The notes under the pieces: model-generated
The model's input: the letters and a program-made list of their open reading frames with translations, nothing else
Told to the model about the DNA's origin: nothing
Database searches by the model: none
Part shown: positions 9,663-17,062 of the stretch, in pieces
Numbering within the stretch: position 1 is the first letter of the stretch
Layout of the letters: each line of letters begins with the position of its first letter
Assembly: GCF_004103825.1 (NCBI RefSeq)
Contig: NZ_RYFI01000003.1
Span: 278,302-311,257 of the forward strand
Direction: 5' to 3'
From: Hansschlegelia zhihuaiae
GTDB lineage: Bacteria > Pseudomonadota > Alphaproteobacteria > Rhizobiales > Methylopilaceae
Length of the DNA: 32,956 bases
Position numbers and translations under genes: made by a program

Positions 9663-10079
9663 ATGAGCGACGCCGACGACCGCCAAGCCAGGGGCCGCCG
9701 CACCTTGTCGGAGTATCACGGACGGCCGGGCGAGGAGGTGATCGAGCGCCTCGGGCGCATCTCGCCCGACTTCGCCCGGCAGCTCGTCGACTACTGCTTC
9801 GGCGACGTCTATTGCCGCCCCGGCCTCGACCGCCGGTCCCGCCAGGTCGCCACCATCGCGGCGCTCGCCGCGCTCGGAAACGCCGAGGGGCAGCTGAAGT
9901 GGCATGTCCGCGGAGGGCTCAATATCGGCCTCTCGCGCGAGGAGATCGTCGAGATCCTGATGCAGATGGCGATCTATGGCGGCTTCCCGGCCGCGGTGCG
10001 GGCGCTGATCGCGGCCCAGGAGGTGTTCGACGAGATCGACATCGGCGGCGAGGAGGCGGCGCGCCAGGACGACGCCTGA
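9663..10079 (+). CDS. Carboxymuconolactone decarboxylase family protein
   Basis: The 138-aa protein starts at an ATG preceded by GCAGGAG, a good ribosome-binding site. An in-frame extension further upstream is spurious. It carries the CMD-family helix pair: TIAALAALGNAEGQLKWHV with H81, and the signature YGGFPAAV at 105-112, close to gamma-carboxymuconolactone decarboxylases such as PcaC. The AhpD-type CxxC pair is absent. Because no protocatechuate-pathway genes lie nearby, the specific substrate cannot be inferred, and I leave the gene unnamed. It is a single-gene unit ending just before a strong terminator hairpin. Confidence 0.88.
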   Translation: MSDADDRQARGRRTLSEYHGRPGEEVIERLGRISPDFARQLVDYCFGDVYCRPGLDRRSRQVATIAALAALGNAEGQLKWHVRGGLNIGLSREEIVEILMQMAIYGGFPAAVRALIAAQEVFDEIDIGGEEAARQDDA

Positions 10080-10100
10080 GGCGCCCCCCCGAAACGCAAA

Positions 10101-10128
10101 GGGCTCCGCGGCGCGAGCCGCGGAGCCT
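10101..10128. terminator. Strong hairpin, shared terminator between convergent genes
   Basis: A perfect 11-bp stem (10-bp arms GGCTCCGCGG and CCGCGGAGCC plus one more C-G pair) closes a GCGA tetraloop, which is a GNRA loop. It sits between the + strand CMD gene and the minus-strand outer-membrane gene. The minus strand shows CTTTGCGTTT beyond the stem; the + strand has TTGGTCTT. It probably stops both transcripts. Confidence 0.8.
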
Positions 10129-10157
10129 TGGTCTTGCCGGCCGTCAGGCGGGACGCC

Positions 10158-10805
10158 TCACCAGCTGAACTTGTAGGAGACGCCGCCCATCACGCGGTGC
10201 TCGTCGTAGGACACCTTCGTCGAGGCGCGGCCGAGGTCGTACTTCTCCTTGCCATAATCGGCGAAGCGGTAGTCGGCCCGCAGCGCGACGTTGTCGGTCA
10301 CGGCGTATTCCGCGCCGCCGCCGACCGTCCAGCCAATGGTGGCCTGCGAATCTTTCGCGCCGCCCGCCTTCACGCGGGTGTCGGCATAGGCGACGCCGGC
10401 CGCCCCGTAGACCAGGAAGCGGTCGAACGCATAGCCGACGCGGCCGCGGGTCGCGCCGTTCCAGCGCGACTCGAACTTGGCGCCGCCGATCTTGTCGTCG
10501 GCGTTCGACCAGTTGAAGTCGGTCTCGACGCCGAGCACGACCGGAGAACCGTCGAGCTGCACGTTGTAGCCGACGTATCCGCCGAGCGAGACGCCCTTCG
10601 GCTTGATCTTGCCGGCGTCGGTGTCGCCCCAGCTGTAGCCGCCCTGCAGACCGACATAAGGACCGGACCACGTGAAGGACGGGACCGGCGCCGCGACCGC
10701 GGGAGCCGGCTCATAGGCCGGGAGATCGGCCGCGCGGGCGGCCGAACCGGCGAACGCGCCGGCGGCTGCGAGGGCTGCGACGGCGGATGCGTATTTGAAA
10801 GACAT
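10158..10805 (-). CDS. Omp25/Omp31-type outer membrane beta-barrel protein
   Basis: The 215-aa protein has a signal peptide (MSFKYASAVA..., about 26 residues, cleavage expected after SAARA) and a short Pro/Ala linker. An eight-stranded barrel follows, with alternating hydrophobic strands such as WSGPYVGLQGGYSWG and GVETDFNWS. The C-terminus is GGVSYKFSW, ending in an aromatic residue as outer-membrane barrels usually do. The family is abundant in Hyphomicrobiales and linked to membrane stability; the precise role is unknown. It is a single gene with its own upstream region and shares a terminator with the CMD gene. Confidence 0.9.
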   Translation of the reverse strand: MSFKYASAVAALAAAGAFAGSAARAADLPAYEPAPAVAAPVPSFTWSGPYVGLQGGYSWGDTDAGKIKPKGVSLGGYVGYNVQLDGSPVVLGVETDFNWSNADDKIGGAKFESRWNGATRGRVGYAFDRFLVYGAAGVAYADTRVKAGGAKDSQATIGWTVGGGAEYAVTDNVALRADYRFADYGKEKYDLGRASTKVSYDEHRVMGGVSYKFSW

Positions 10806-10849
10806 GCTTACCCCAGGTCAGGCGTTTCAGACGCGTGGCCCAATGACGG

Positions 10850-10871
10850 CCGAATGTGGCCCCCGAATGTG
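10850..10871. promoter_or_regulatory. Tandem 9-bp direct repeat upstream of the outer-membrane gene
   Basis: The sequence CCGAATGTG occurs twice in the same orientation, 13 bases apart start to start (10850 and 10863), about 45-65 bases upstream of the porin start. This spacing is typical of a two-site operator, but no regulator can be named and chance is possible. The surrounding gap 10806-11136 otherwise holds only the rpsF promoter and leader. Confidence 0.25.
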
Positions 10872-10932
10872 ATCAAATGGCTATTTCGTGACCGTCCGCG
10901 ACCGCGATATTTTTGCAACGCAGCACGCGGGC

Positions 10933-10961
10933 TTGCCTCCCCGCCCCTCATCCTCTATACG
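10933..10961 (+). promoter_or_regulatory. Predicted sigma-70-type promoter for rpsF
   Basis: TTGCCT (10933-10938) and TATACG (10956-10961) are separated by exactly 17 bases. Transcription would start near 10968, giving a leader of about 170 bases before the rpsF ATG. The match is good for a high-GC alphaproteobacterium. Confidence 0.55.
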
Positions 10962-11011
10962 CGCCGCTTCGCGTCGTTCGGCTGGGGGCTGAACGGAGGG
11001 GTCGGTCCGCC

Positions 11012-11036
11012 GGCCAGGACCTCAAAAGGTCCGGCC
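11012..11036 (+). promoter_or_regulatory. rpsF leader hairpin, possible S6:S18 autoregulatory element
   Basis: In the rpsF leader, GGCC-A-GGACC pairs with GGTCC-GGCC around a TCAAAA loop, giving a 9-bp stem with one bulged A. Many bacteria carry a leader structure before rpsF that binds the S6:S18 complex through a CCG element. A CCG is present on the 3' side here, but I cannot confirm that the fold matches that motif. Confidence 0.35.
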
Positions 11037-11136
11037 TCCCGTGTCTCCGCCTTCGAGAATTCGTTCGGGCCTTCGATGAGGCTCGGAGGGCTTCGCGCCG
11101 GACGGCAGTCGTCAACCTGAGAGAAGGCCATATCCC

Positions 11137-11601
11137 ATGCCGCTCTACGAACACGTCTTCCTGGCGCGCCAGGACGTGACGTCGCAGCAGGTCGAGGAGA
11201 TGACCGCCCAGTACAAGCAGCTCCTGGAAAGCCAGGGCGGCGAGGTCGCGAAGACCGAGCACTGGGGCGTCAAACCGCTCGCCTACCGCATCCACAAGAA
11301 CCGCAAGGCCCATTACACGCTGCTCAACATCGACGCGCCGGCCGCCGCCGTCGCCGAGATGGAGCGCCAGATGGGCATCTCCGAAGACGTGCTGCGCTTC
11401 ATGACCATCAAGGTCGACGAGCTCGAAGAGGGCCCGTCCGCGATGCTCCAGCGCCGCGACCGCGACGACCGCGACGACCGCCCGCGCGGCGGCCGGGGCG
11501 GGTTCGGCGGCGGCGGCGACCGTGGCCCGCGCCGCGACCGTGACGACAGACCTCGCGACGACCGCCCGCGCCGCGACGACTTTGGTGGGGAGGCGAACTG
11601 A
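11137..11601 (+). CDS. rpsF: 30S ribosomal protein S6
   Basis: S6 binds the central domain of 16S rRNA together with S18. The first 95 or so residues are the normal fold ([12 protein letters not shown]..., with [14 protein letters not shown] and [15 protein letters not shown]). The remaining 50 or so form a low-complexity tail of Arg, Asp and Gly blocks (such as [13 protein letters not shown]), giving 154 aa in total. Such tails are common in Hyphomicrobiales S6. The tail is encoded by near-repeats of CGCGACGACCGC. A GAGAAGG ribosome-binding site precedes the ATG. The stop overlaps the rpsR start by one base. Confidence 0.97.
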   Translation: MPLYEHVFLARQDVTSQQVEEMTAQYKQLLESQGGEVAKTEHWGVKPLAYRIHKNRKAHYTLLNIDAPAAAVAEMERQMGISEDVLRFMTIKVDELEEGPSAMLQRRDRDDRDDRPRGGRGGFGGGGDRGPRRDRDDRPRDDRPRRDDFGGEAN

Positions 11602-11849
11602 TGGCCGCCGCAGCTTCGGGCGGCCAGCGCCGCCCCTTCTTCCGTCGCCGCAAGACCTGCCCGTTCTCGGGCGCCAACGCGCCGAAGATCGACTACAAGG
11701 ACGTGCGGCTGCTGCAGCGCTACATTTCCGAGCGCGGCAAGATCGTGCCGTCGCGCATCACGGCGGTCTCCGCCAAGAAGCAGCGCGAGCTCGCCAAGGC
11801 GATCAAGCGCGCCCGCTTCCTCGGCCTGCTGCCCTACGTCATCAAGTGA
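11601..11849 (+). CDS. rpsR: 30S ribosomal protein S18
   Basis: The 82-aa protein matches S18: a basic N-terminus, the [16 protein letters not shown] segment, and the conserved [29 protein letters not shown] helix region, shown here only by its beginning and end ([13 protein letters not shown]). It is coupled to rpsF through a TGATG overlap. A short GC hairpin (11856-11871) follows the stop but lacks a T run, so transcription may continue into the downstream genes. Confidence 0.97.
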   Translation: MAAAASGGQRRPFFRRRKTCPFSGANAPKIDYKDVRLLQRYISERGKIVPSRITAVSAKKQRELAKAIKRARFLGLLPYVIK

Positions 11850-11873
11850 TCTAGGGCGGCCTCCGGGCCGCTC

Positions 11874-12093
11874 GACGTCATCCCGGCCGAAGCGAAGCGC
11901 AGAGCCGGGATCGCAAGTCAAGTAAAGCGCCGTCATTCTGGGATTGTCCCGGAATCCGCTTCCGCCGCGCTCCGGCCCGTCAGGCGCCGGACGTGGTCAT
12001 GGGTCCCGGGATAAGCCCGGGACGACGGTCGAGTTGTCGGGCGCCTGTCGCCTGAACGACCCCGGATCGGCCTTTGGCCGTCCGGGATGACGC
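11874..12093. repeat. Composite dispersed palindromic repeat filling the rpsR-DUF2232 gap
   Basis: The 342-base gap 11850-12191 has no gene and is mostly repeat. An 11-bp inverted pair CGTCATCCCGG / CCGGGATGACG (11876-11886 and 12082-12092) bounds it. Inside are AGAGCCGGGATCG (11901-11913) and a perfect hairpin GTCCCGGG-ATAAG-CCCGGGAC (12003-12023). The 13-mer AGAGCCGGGATCG and the block GTCATCCCGGCC recur in the repeat at 22451-22564. These look like the intergenic palindromes common in alphaproteobacterial genomes. Confidence 0.75.
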
Positions 12094-12191
12094 GATTTCC
12101 ATTTCGTCGGCCTCGGCCGGCGTCGTTGGGCGGACTCTTGCCGCCCTAACCGCGGACTTCCCCGCGGGACAGCAGGACGTCCGAACGCGAC

Positions 12192-13175
12192 ATGTCGCCC
12201 GCCCCCCTCCTCCTGATCGGCGTCGCCGCCGGCTCCGTCTCGGCGCTGCTCTACGCCGCCGCGGCGTCCGGCTCGGCGCTCGCGCTGATGCTGCTCTACG
12301 TCGCGCCGCTGCCGATCCTGCTCGCGGGCGTCGGCTGGCGCCATCATGCGGGGCTCGCCGGCGCCGCCTTCGGCATGGTCGCGCTGACGCTCGCGATCGG
12401 CCCCAAGACCGGTCTCTATTTCGCGCTCGCGGTCGGCCTGCCGGCCTGGTGGCTCGCCTATCTCGCGCTGCTCGCCCGCGTCGACGCGGCGACCGGCGTG
12501 ACGGAATGGTACCCGGTCGGCCGCCTGGTCGCCTGGTGCGCCGGGCTCGGGGCGCTGCTGGTCGCGGCGACCGTGCCGCTGGTCGGCTCCACGCTCGAGG
12601 AATACCGCGCGGCGCTGCGTGACGTCTTCTCGAAGGCGCTGATGGGCGCGAGCCCCGGCGGCGAGGCGCCGCAGCTTCCAGGCGGGCAGGACCCGAAGGC
12701 GGTGATCGAACTCATGACGATCGCGGCGCCGGGCCTCGCCGCGACAGTGTGGACGCTTTCGACGCTGCTCAACCTCTGGCTCGCGGGGCGCATCTGCCGG
12801 TCGTCCGGCCGGCTCGTGCGGCCCTGGCCCGACCTCGCCGCCATGGACCCGCCGCGCGCCGCGGCGCTGATCCTCGCGGCCGGATTTCTCGGCTCGTTTC
12901 TCCCCGGTTTGCCGGGCCTGATCGCCGCGCTGTTCGCCGCGACCTTCCTGCTGGTCTTCACGCTGCTCGGCCTCGCGGTGATGCATGTCACGACCCGCGC
13001 AGCGCCCGCCCGCGGGCTGATCCTGTTCGCGCTCTACGCGCTTTTGATGCTGCAGCCCTGGATCGCGCTGTTCCTCGCGGGGCTCGGGCTCTCCGAACAG
13101 CTTTTCGGAATCCGGAGGCGCTTCGGCCCTCCCCCCGGCGGGCCGCCGCCCACGGCCCCCGCCAACCTGCCATGA
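12192..13175 (+). CDS. DUF2232 integral membrane protein
   Basis: The 327-aa protein is highly hydrophobic, with about eight predicted membrane segments (for example LLLIGVAAGSVSALLYAAAA, ALALMLLYVAPLPILLAGV and AALILAAGFLGSFLPG). A loop near residues 150-175 is hydrophilic. The position between rpsR and rplI is characteristic of the alphaproteobacterial DUF2232 (YybS-like) protein, whose function is unknown. The ATG at 12192 gives a proper first helix, although the ribosome-binding site is weak (AGGA far upstream). The C-terminus is Pro/Gly-rich. It ends 37 bases before rplI. Confidence 0.85.
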   Translation: MSPAPLLLIGVAAGSVSALLYAAAASGSALALMLLYVAPLPILLAGVGWRHHAGLAGAAFGMVALTLAIGPKTGLYFALAVGLPAWWLAYLALLARVDAATGVTEWYPVGRLVAWCAGLGALLVAATVPLVGSTLEEYRAALRDVFSKALMGASPGGEAPQLPGGQDPKAVIELMTIAAPGLAATVWTLSTLLNLWLAGRICRSSGRLVRPWPDLAAMDPPRAAALILAAGFLGSFLPGLPGLIAALFAATFLLVFTLLGLAVMHVTTRAAPARGLILFALYALLMLQPWIALFLAGLGLSEQLFGIRRRFGPPPGGPPPTAPANLP

Positions 13176-13212
13176 CGCATGAACAACTCGACGGAATGAA
13201 CGGAGAAGACAG

Positions 13213-13836
13213 ATGCAAGTGATCCTGCTCGAACGTATCGCCCGGCTCGGCCAGATGGGCGACGAGGTGCGCGTCAAGGACGGCTACGCCCGCAACTTCC
13301 TGCTGCCGCGCCACAAGGCGCTGCGCGCCAACGAGGCCAACCGCAAGCGCTTCGAGGAGCAGCGCTCCCAGCTCGAAGCCCGCAACCTCGAGCTCAAGAG
13401 CGAGGCCGAGCGCGTCGGCGAGAAGATCGACGGCAAGGTGCTGGTGCTGGTCCGCCAGGCCGGCGAGACCGGCCAGCTCTACGGCTCGGTGTCCACGCGG
13501 GACGTGGCCGAGGCCCTGACCAGGGACGGGACGTCGGTCGCCCGCAACCAGGTGGTGCTGAACGCGCCGATCAAGACGATCGGCCTGCATGTCCTACCGA
13601 TCCAGCTCCACCCCGAGGTCGAGGTCCACGTGACGATCAACGTCGCGCGCTCCGAAGGCGAGGCTCAGCGCCAGGCGGCGGGCGAGGACCTGACGCAGCG
13701 CGAGGAAGGCCCGGCGTTCGAGACCTTCTCGGAAGACGATGATGACGATCGCCGCGGCCGTCGCGACCGCGACGAGCAGCCGGAGATCTTCGAGGAGACC
13801 GACGGCGCGACCGCGGCGGACGAACCGACGGCCTGA
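13213..13836 (+). CDS. rplI: 50S ribosomal protein L9
   Basis: L9 binds 23S rRNA with its N-terminal domain and extends from the ribosome through a long helix. The start [17 protein letters not shown], the [13 protein letters not shown] motif and the long central helix are clear. The protein is 207 aa, against about 150 in E. coli; the extra 50 or so C-terminal residues are acidic and disordered ([18 protein letters not shown]). A GGAG ribosome-binding site lies about 9 bases upstream. A rho-independent terminator follows. Confidence 0.97.
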   Translation: MQVILLERIARLGQMGDEVRVKDGYARNFLLPRHKALRANEANRKRFEEQRSQLEARNLELKSEAERVGEKIDGKVLVLVRQAGETGQLYGSVSTRDVAEALTRDGTSVARNQVVLNAPIKTIGLHVLPIQLHPEVEVHVTINVARSEGEAQRQAAGEDLTQREEGPAFETFSEDDDDDRRGRRDRDEQPEIFEETDGATAADEPTA

Positions 13837-13862
13837 AGCCGCCGGACGTCGTTCCTCAATCC

Positions 13863-13892
13863 AAACGCCCGGCCCTCGCGCCGGGCGTTTTT
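13863..13892 (+). terminator. Rho-independent terminator after rplI
   Basis: ACGCCCGGC (13865-13873) pairs with GCCGGGCGT (13880-13888) around the loop CCTCGC, and flanking AA/TT extend the stem. A TTTTT tract followed by GTTT comes directly after. This is a classic intrinsic terminator and separates the rpsF-rplI unit from dnaB. Confidence 0.92.
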
Positions 13893-13953
13893 GTTTGGGC
13901 CCGCGCCACGGGGTCCCGAACCGCGCGAAACGAGATGCGCGTGGCGACAAGAT

Positions 13954-13968
13954 GTTCTATATTTGTTC
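13954..13968. promoter_or_regulatory. LexA-type SOS box upstream of dnaB
   Basis: GTTC-TATATTT-GTTC matches exactly the direct-repeat LexA box GTTC-N7-GTTC known for Alphaproteobacteria. It lies 157 bases upstream of the dnaB start and downstream of the rplI terminator. The spacer contains TATATT, a possible -10, so LexA binding could block a promoter. An eight-base match can arise by chance. The promoter-region location and AT-rich spacer favour function, but LexA control of this gene is inference. Confidence 0.6.
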
Positions 13969-14124
13969 CCGACGTTGGACGGAAGCGACGGTCAAGCGAT
14001 TCGAATCGGTGATTTGGCCCGCTGTGGGAATCGGGAACGACGCTCCTCCGCCCGCAGATCGACGCCCGAACCGATGAGGTCGGTGCTAACGCTTCGCTAA
14101 CCTTCTCCAGCCGAAGACGCCCGG

Positions 14125-15615
14125 ATGTCAGCCGCCAACGCCCTCGTTCCGCGCCTCGTCGACCCTGAGCCGCAATACCGTCAAGCGCCTCACAACATCG
14201 AGGCCGAGCAGGCGCTGCTCGGCGCGGTGCTGGTCAACAACGACGCGTTCTGGCGGGTCTCGGACTTCCTAGAGCCCGGCCATTTCTATGAGGGGCTGCA
14301 CGCCCGGATCTACGAGATCGCGATGAGCCTGGTGCGCGCCGGCAAGGCCGCGACGCCGGTCACCATCAAGACCTTCCTGCCCGTCGATCTCGACCTCGGC
14401 GGCCTCACCATGCCGCAATATCTCGCCCGCCTCGCGGCCGAGGCCACGACCGTCATCAACGCCGAAGACTATGGCCGCACGATCTACGACCTCGCGCTCC
14501 GCCGCGCGCTGATCGGCATCGGCGAGGACGTGGTCAACGTCGCCTATGACGCGCCCGTGGAGGCGACGCCGCGCGACCAGATCGAGGACGCCGAGCGCAA
14601 GCTGTTCGCGCTGGCCGAGACCGGCCGCTATGACGGCGGCTTCCAGACCTTCTCGCACGCGCTGAAGACCGCCGTCGACATGGCGGCCGCGGCCTACAAG
14701 CGCGACGGCGGCCTGTCGGGCGTCGCGACCGGCCTCGACGACCTCGACCGGCTGATGGGCGGGCTGCAGGCCTCCGACCTCATCATCCTCGCGGGGCGCC
14801 CGGGCATGGGCAAGACCTCGCTCGCCACCAACATCGCGTACAACATCGCGAAGGCCTATCAGGGCGAGACCCAGGCCGACGGGCGCGTGAAGACCGTCAA
14901 TGGCGGGATCGTGGGCTTCTTCTCGCTCGAAATGTCGGCTGAGCAGCTCGCGACCCGCATCGTCGCCGAACAGGCGGAGATCTCGTCGTCCAAGATCCGC
15001 CGCGGCGCGATCAGCGAGAGCGAGTTCTTCAAGCTGACCGAGGCGGTCGGCGAGATGCAGCGCTCGCCGCTGTTCATCGACGAGACCGGCGGCCTGTCGA
15101 TCGCCCAGCTCGCCGCGCGCGCCCGGCGTCTGAAGCGCTCCAAGGGCCTCGATTTGCTGGTCGTCGACTATCTTCAGCTGCTTTCCGGCTCGACCAAGAA
15201 GGGCGACAACCGGGTGCAGGAGATGACCGAGATCACGACCGGCATGAAGGCGCTCGCCAAGGAGCTCGCCGTGCCGATCATCGCGCTCTCGCAGCTCTCG
15301 CGTCAGGTCGAATCGCGCGAGGACAAGCGCCCGCAGCTCTCCGACCTTCGCGAGTCCGGCTCGATCGAGCAGGACGCCGACGTGGTGCTGTTCGTTTTCC
15401 GCGAGGAGTACTACGTGAAGAACAAGAAGCCCCGCGAAGGCACGCCAGAGTTCGACCAGTGGATGATCGAGATGGAGAACGTGTCGGGCAAGGCCGAGGT
15501 GATCATCGGCAAGCAGCGCCATGGCCCGACGGGGACGGTCGAGCTGCAGTTCGAGGCGGAGTATACCCGCTTCGGCAATCTGGCGCAGGAAGACCGGCTG
15601 CCGGAGAGGATGTGA
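14125..15615 (+). CDS. dnaB: Replicative DNA helicase
   Basis: DnaB is the hexameric 5'-3' helicase that drives the replication fork. The 496-aa protein has the N-terminal primase-interacting domain (PHNIEAEQALLGAVLVN), a linker, and the RecA-like core. The Walker A motif GRPGMGKT is at residues 224-231, the Walker B-like LLVVDYLQLL follows, and the SGSIEQDADVV segment is near the end. No intein interrupts it. The ATG at 14125 has only a weak ribosome-binding site. The leader of about 290 bases contains the LexA-type box. The stop overlaps the GTG of alr as GTGA. Confidence 0.97.
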   Translation: MSAANALVPRLVDPEPQYRQAPHNIEAEQALLGAVLVNNDAFWRVSDFLEPGHFYEGLHARIYEIAMSLVRAGKAATPVTIKTFLPVDLDLGGLTMPQYLARLAAEATTVINAEDYGRTIYDLALRRALIGIGEDVVNVAYDAPVEATPRDQIEDAERKLFALAETGRYDGGFQTFSHALKTAVDMAAAAYKRDGGLSGVATGLDDLDRLMGGLQASDLIILAGRPGMGKTSLATNIAYNIAKAYQGETQADGRVKTVNGGIVGFFSLEMSAEQLATRIVAEQAEISSSKIRRGAISESEFFKLTEAVGEMQRSPLFIDETGGLSIAQLAARARRLKRSKGLDLLVVDYLQLLSGSTKKGDNRVQEMTEITTGMKALAKELAVPIIALSQLSRQVESREDKRPQLSDLRESGSIEQDADVVLFVFREEYYVKNKKPREGTPEFDQWMIEMENVSGKAEVIIGKQRHGPTGTVELQFEAEYTRFGNLAQEDRLPERM

Positions 15616-16727
15616 GCGAAGCCTTCCCCGGCGCCCGGCTGACGATCGATCTCGGCGCACTCGCCGACAATTGGCGCACGCTCGCGGCCCTGTCGGCGAC
15701 GAGCGAATGCGCCGCGGTGGTGAAGGCCGACGCTTACGGGACCGGGCTGGAGCACGCCGTCCGCGCGTTGGCCGGGGCCGGCGCGAAGACCTTCTTCGTC
15801 GCGCATCTCTCTGAGGCCCGGGTCGCGCGCCGCGTCGCTCCCACGGCCGCCGTCTATATCCTCAACGGCCTGCCGCCAGGCGCGGCCGCCGCCTATGCGC
15901 AGACGGGCGCGCGACCCGTGCTCGGCTCGCGCGAGGAGATCGAGGAATGGGCGGCCTTCGTCGCCTCGGCGGGCGAAGGCTTTCCGGCGGCGATCCATGT
16001 CGACACCGGCATGAACCGGCTCGGGCTGCGGCCCGAGGAAGCGCGCGCGATGTTCGCAGGCGGGGGACCCGGGTTCCGGCCTTCGCTGCTGATGAGCCAT
16101 CTCGCCTGCGCGGACGAGCCCGAGCGGCCCGAGACCGAACGGCAGCGCGCGCTGTTCGCCGAGCTTCGCGCGCTGTGTCCGGAAACGCCCGCAAGCCTCG
16201 CCAACTCCGCCGGAACCCTGCTCGGGCGGACCGAAGGCGGGGACCTCGGCTTCGACCTGCGGCGCCCGGGCGTCGCGCTCTATGGCTCGAACCCGATCGC
16301 CGGCCGTCCCTCCCCGCTGAAGCCCGTCGTCCAGTTGGAGGCGCGGATCGTCCAGGTCAGGGACGCGGCCGAGGGAGAAGCGGTCGGCTATGGCGGCGCG
16401 CAGCGCCTCAAGCGGCCTTCCCGCATCGCAGTGCTGTCGCTCGGCTATGCGGACGGCGTCATGCGGGCCGGCGGCTCGGAGGACGTGTCGCCGGGAGCCG
16501 TCGGCTTCCTGGGCGAGACGCCCTGCCCCTATGTCGGCCGCATCTCGATGGACCTGATCGCGATCGACGTGACCGACGCGCCGGACGGCGCCGCGCGCCG
16601 CGGCGCATGGGTCGAGATTCTCGGCGACCACGTCAGCGTCGACCAATTGGCCAGAGCCTGCAACACCATCGGCTACGAGGTGCTGACGGCGCTCGGCCGG
16701 CGCTATGAGCGCCACTATGTCGGCTGA
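15612..16727 (+). CDS. alr: Alanine racemase
   Basis: Alr interconverts L- and D-alanine with PLP and supplies D-Ala for peptidoglycan. The start is GTG at 15612, overlapping the dnaB stop by 4 bases; the frame is open upstream inside dnaB, but that part is not Alr-like. This gives 371 aa. The PLP lysine is K38 in AAVVKADAYGTG. RPGVALYG and the catalytic Tyr in LSLGYADGV are also clear, as is the RISMDL segment. The C-terminus YEVLTALGRRYERHYVG is typical of alphaproteobacteria. The parDE pair follows after 53 bases. Confidence 0.96.
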   Translation: MSEAFPGARLTIDLGALADNWRTLAALSATSECAAVVKADAYGTGLEHAVRALAGAGAKTFFVAHLSEARVARRVAPTAAVYILNGLPPGAAAAYAQTGARPVLGSREEIEEWAAFVASAGEGFPAAIHVDTGMNRLGLRPEEARAMFAGGGPGFRPSLLMSHLACADEPERPETERQRALFAELRALCPETPASLANSAGTLLGRTEGGDLGFDLRRPGVALYGSNPIAGRPSPLKPVVQLEARIVQVRDAAEGEAVGYGGAQRLKRPSRIAVLSLGYADGVMRAGGSEDVSPGAVGFLGETPCPYVGRISMDLIAIDVTDAPDGAARRGAWVEILGDHVSVDQLARACNTIGYEVLTALGRRYERHYVG

Positions 16728-16751
16728 TTGCCGGCGGCGCCCGCGACGCCT

Positions 16752-16770
16752 ATTATCAACAGTTGATAAT
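16752..16770. promoter_or_regulatory. Perfect 19-bp palindrome, probable ParD operator and promoter
   Basis: ATTATCAAC-A-GTTGATAAT is a perfect inverted repeat with 9-bp arms and a single central base. It ends directly before the GGAGG ribosome-binding site of parD. TATTAT (16751-16756) overlaps the left arm and could be the -10. ParD-type antitoxins are known to repress their own operon by binding such sites, so autoregulation is a reasonable inference. Confidence 0.75.
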
Positions 16771-16780
16771 GGAGGCCGCC

Positions 16781-17062
16781 ATGCCGTCCAGTTTCGCCCT
16801 CGGCGAGCATTTCGAGAATTTCATCAAGTCGATGGTCGCGTCCGGCCGCTACAACAACGCGAGCGAGGTGGTGCGCGACGGGCTGCGGGCGTTGGAGGAG
16901 CGAGAGCTTCAACGGGAACGGGACGAGGCCGAATTGGAGGCCTTTCTCGCGCCGAGTTTCGAGGATTTGGCGAATGGCCGCGAAATGACCGTCGACGAAG
17001 TCCGCGCATTTCTGGAGCTTGCGCGCTCCGAGCGAATGACGGTTGACCAGACCTCCGAATGA
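16781..17062 (+). CDS. parD: ParD-family antitoxin
   Basis: The antitoxin is 93 aa from the ATG at 16781, which has GGAGG 5 bases upstream. An earlier in-frame ATG at 16769 lies inside the palindrome and would lack this site. The N-terminal half is a ribbon-helix-helix DNA-binding domain (MPSSFALGEHFENFIKSMV, then SGRYNNASEVVRDGLRALEE), and the C-terminal half is an acidic, flexible toxin-wrapping region. Family knowledge predicts neutralisation of the adjacent ParE and repression of the operon. The stop overlaps the parE start as ATGA. The pair interrupts the usual alr-radA junction. Confidence 0.92.
   Translation: MPSSFALGEHFENFIKSMVASGRYNNASEVVRDGLRALEERELQRERDEAELEAFLAPSFEDLANGREMTVDEVRAFLELARSERMTVDQTSE

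Noticed and set aside
11997-13277. Open frame of 426 codons on the minus strand opposite DUF2232
   Set aside because: Very rich in Arg, Glu and Gln and without a domain. The hydrophobic + strand frame in the conserved position is the real gene.
14269-15660. Open frame of 463 codons on the minus strand opposite dnaB
   Set aside because: dnaB on the + strand is unmistakable. The minus frame has no domain pattern.
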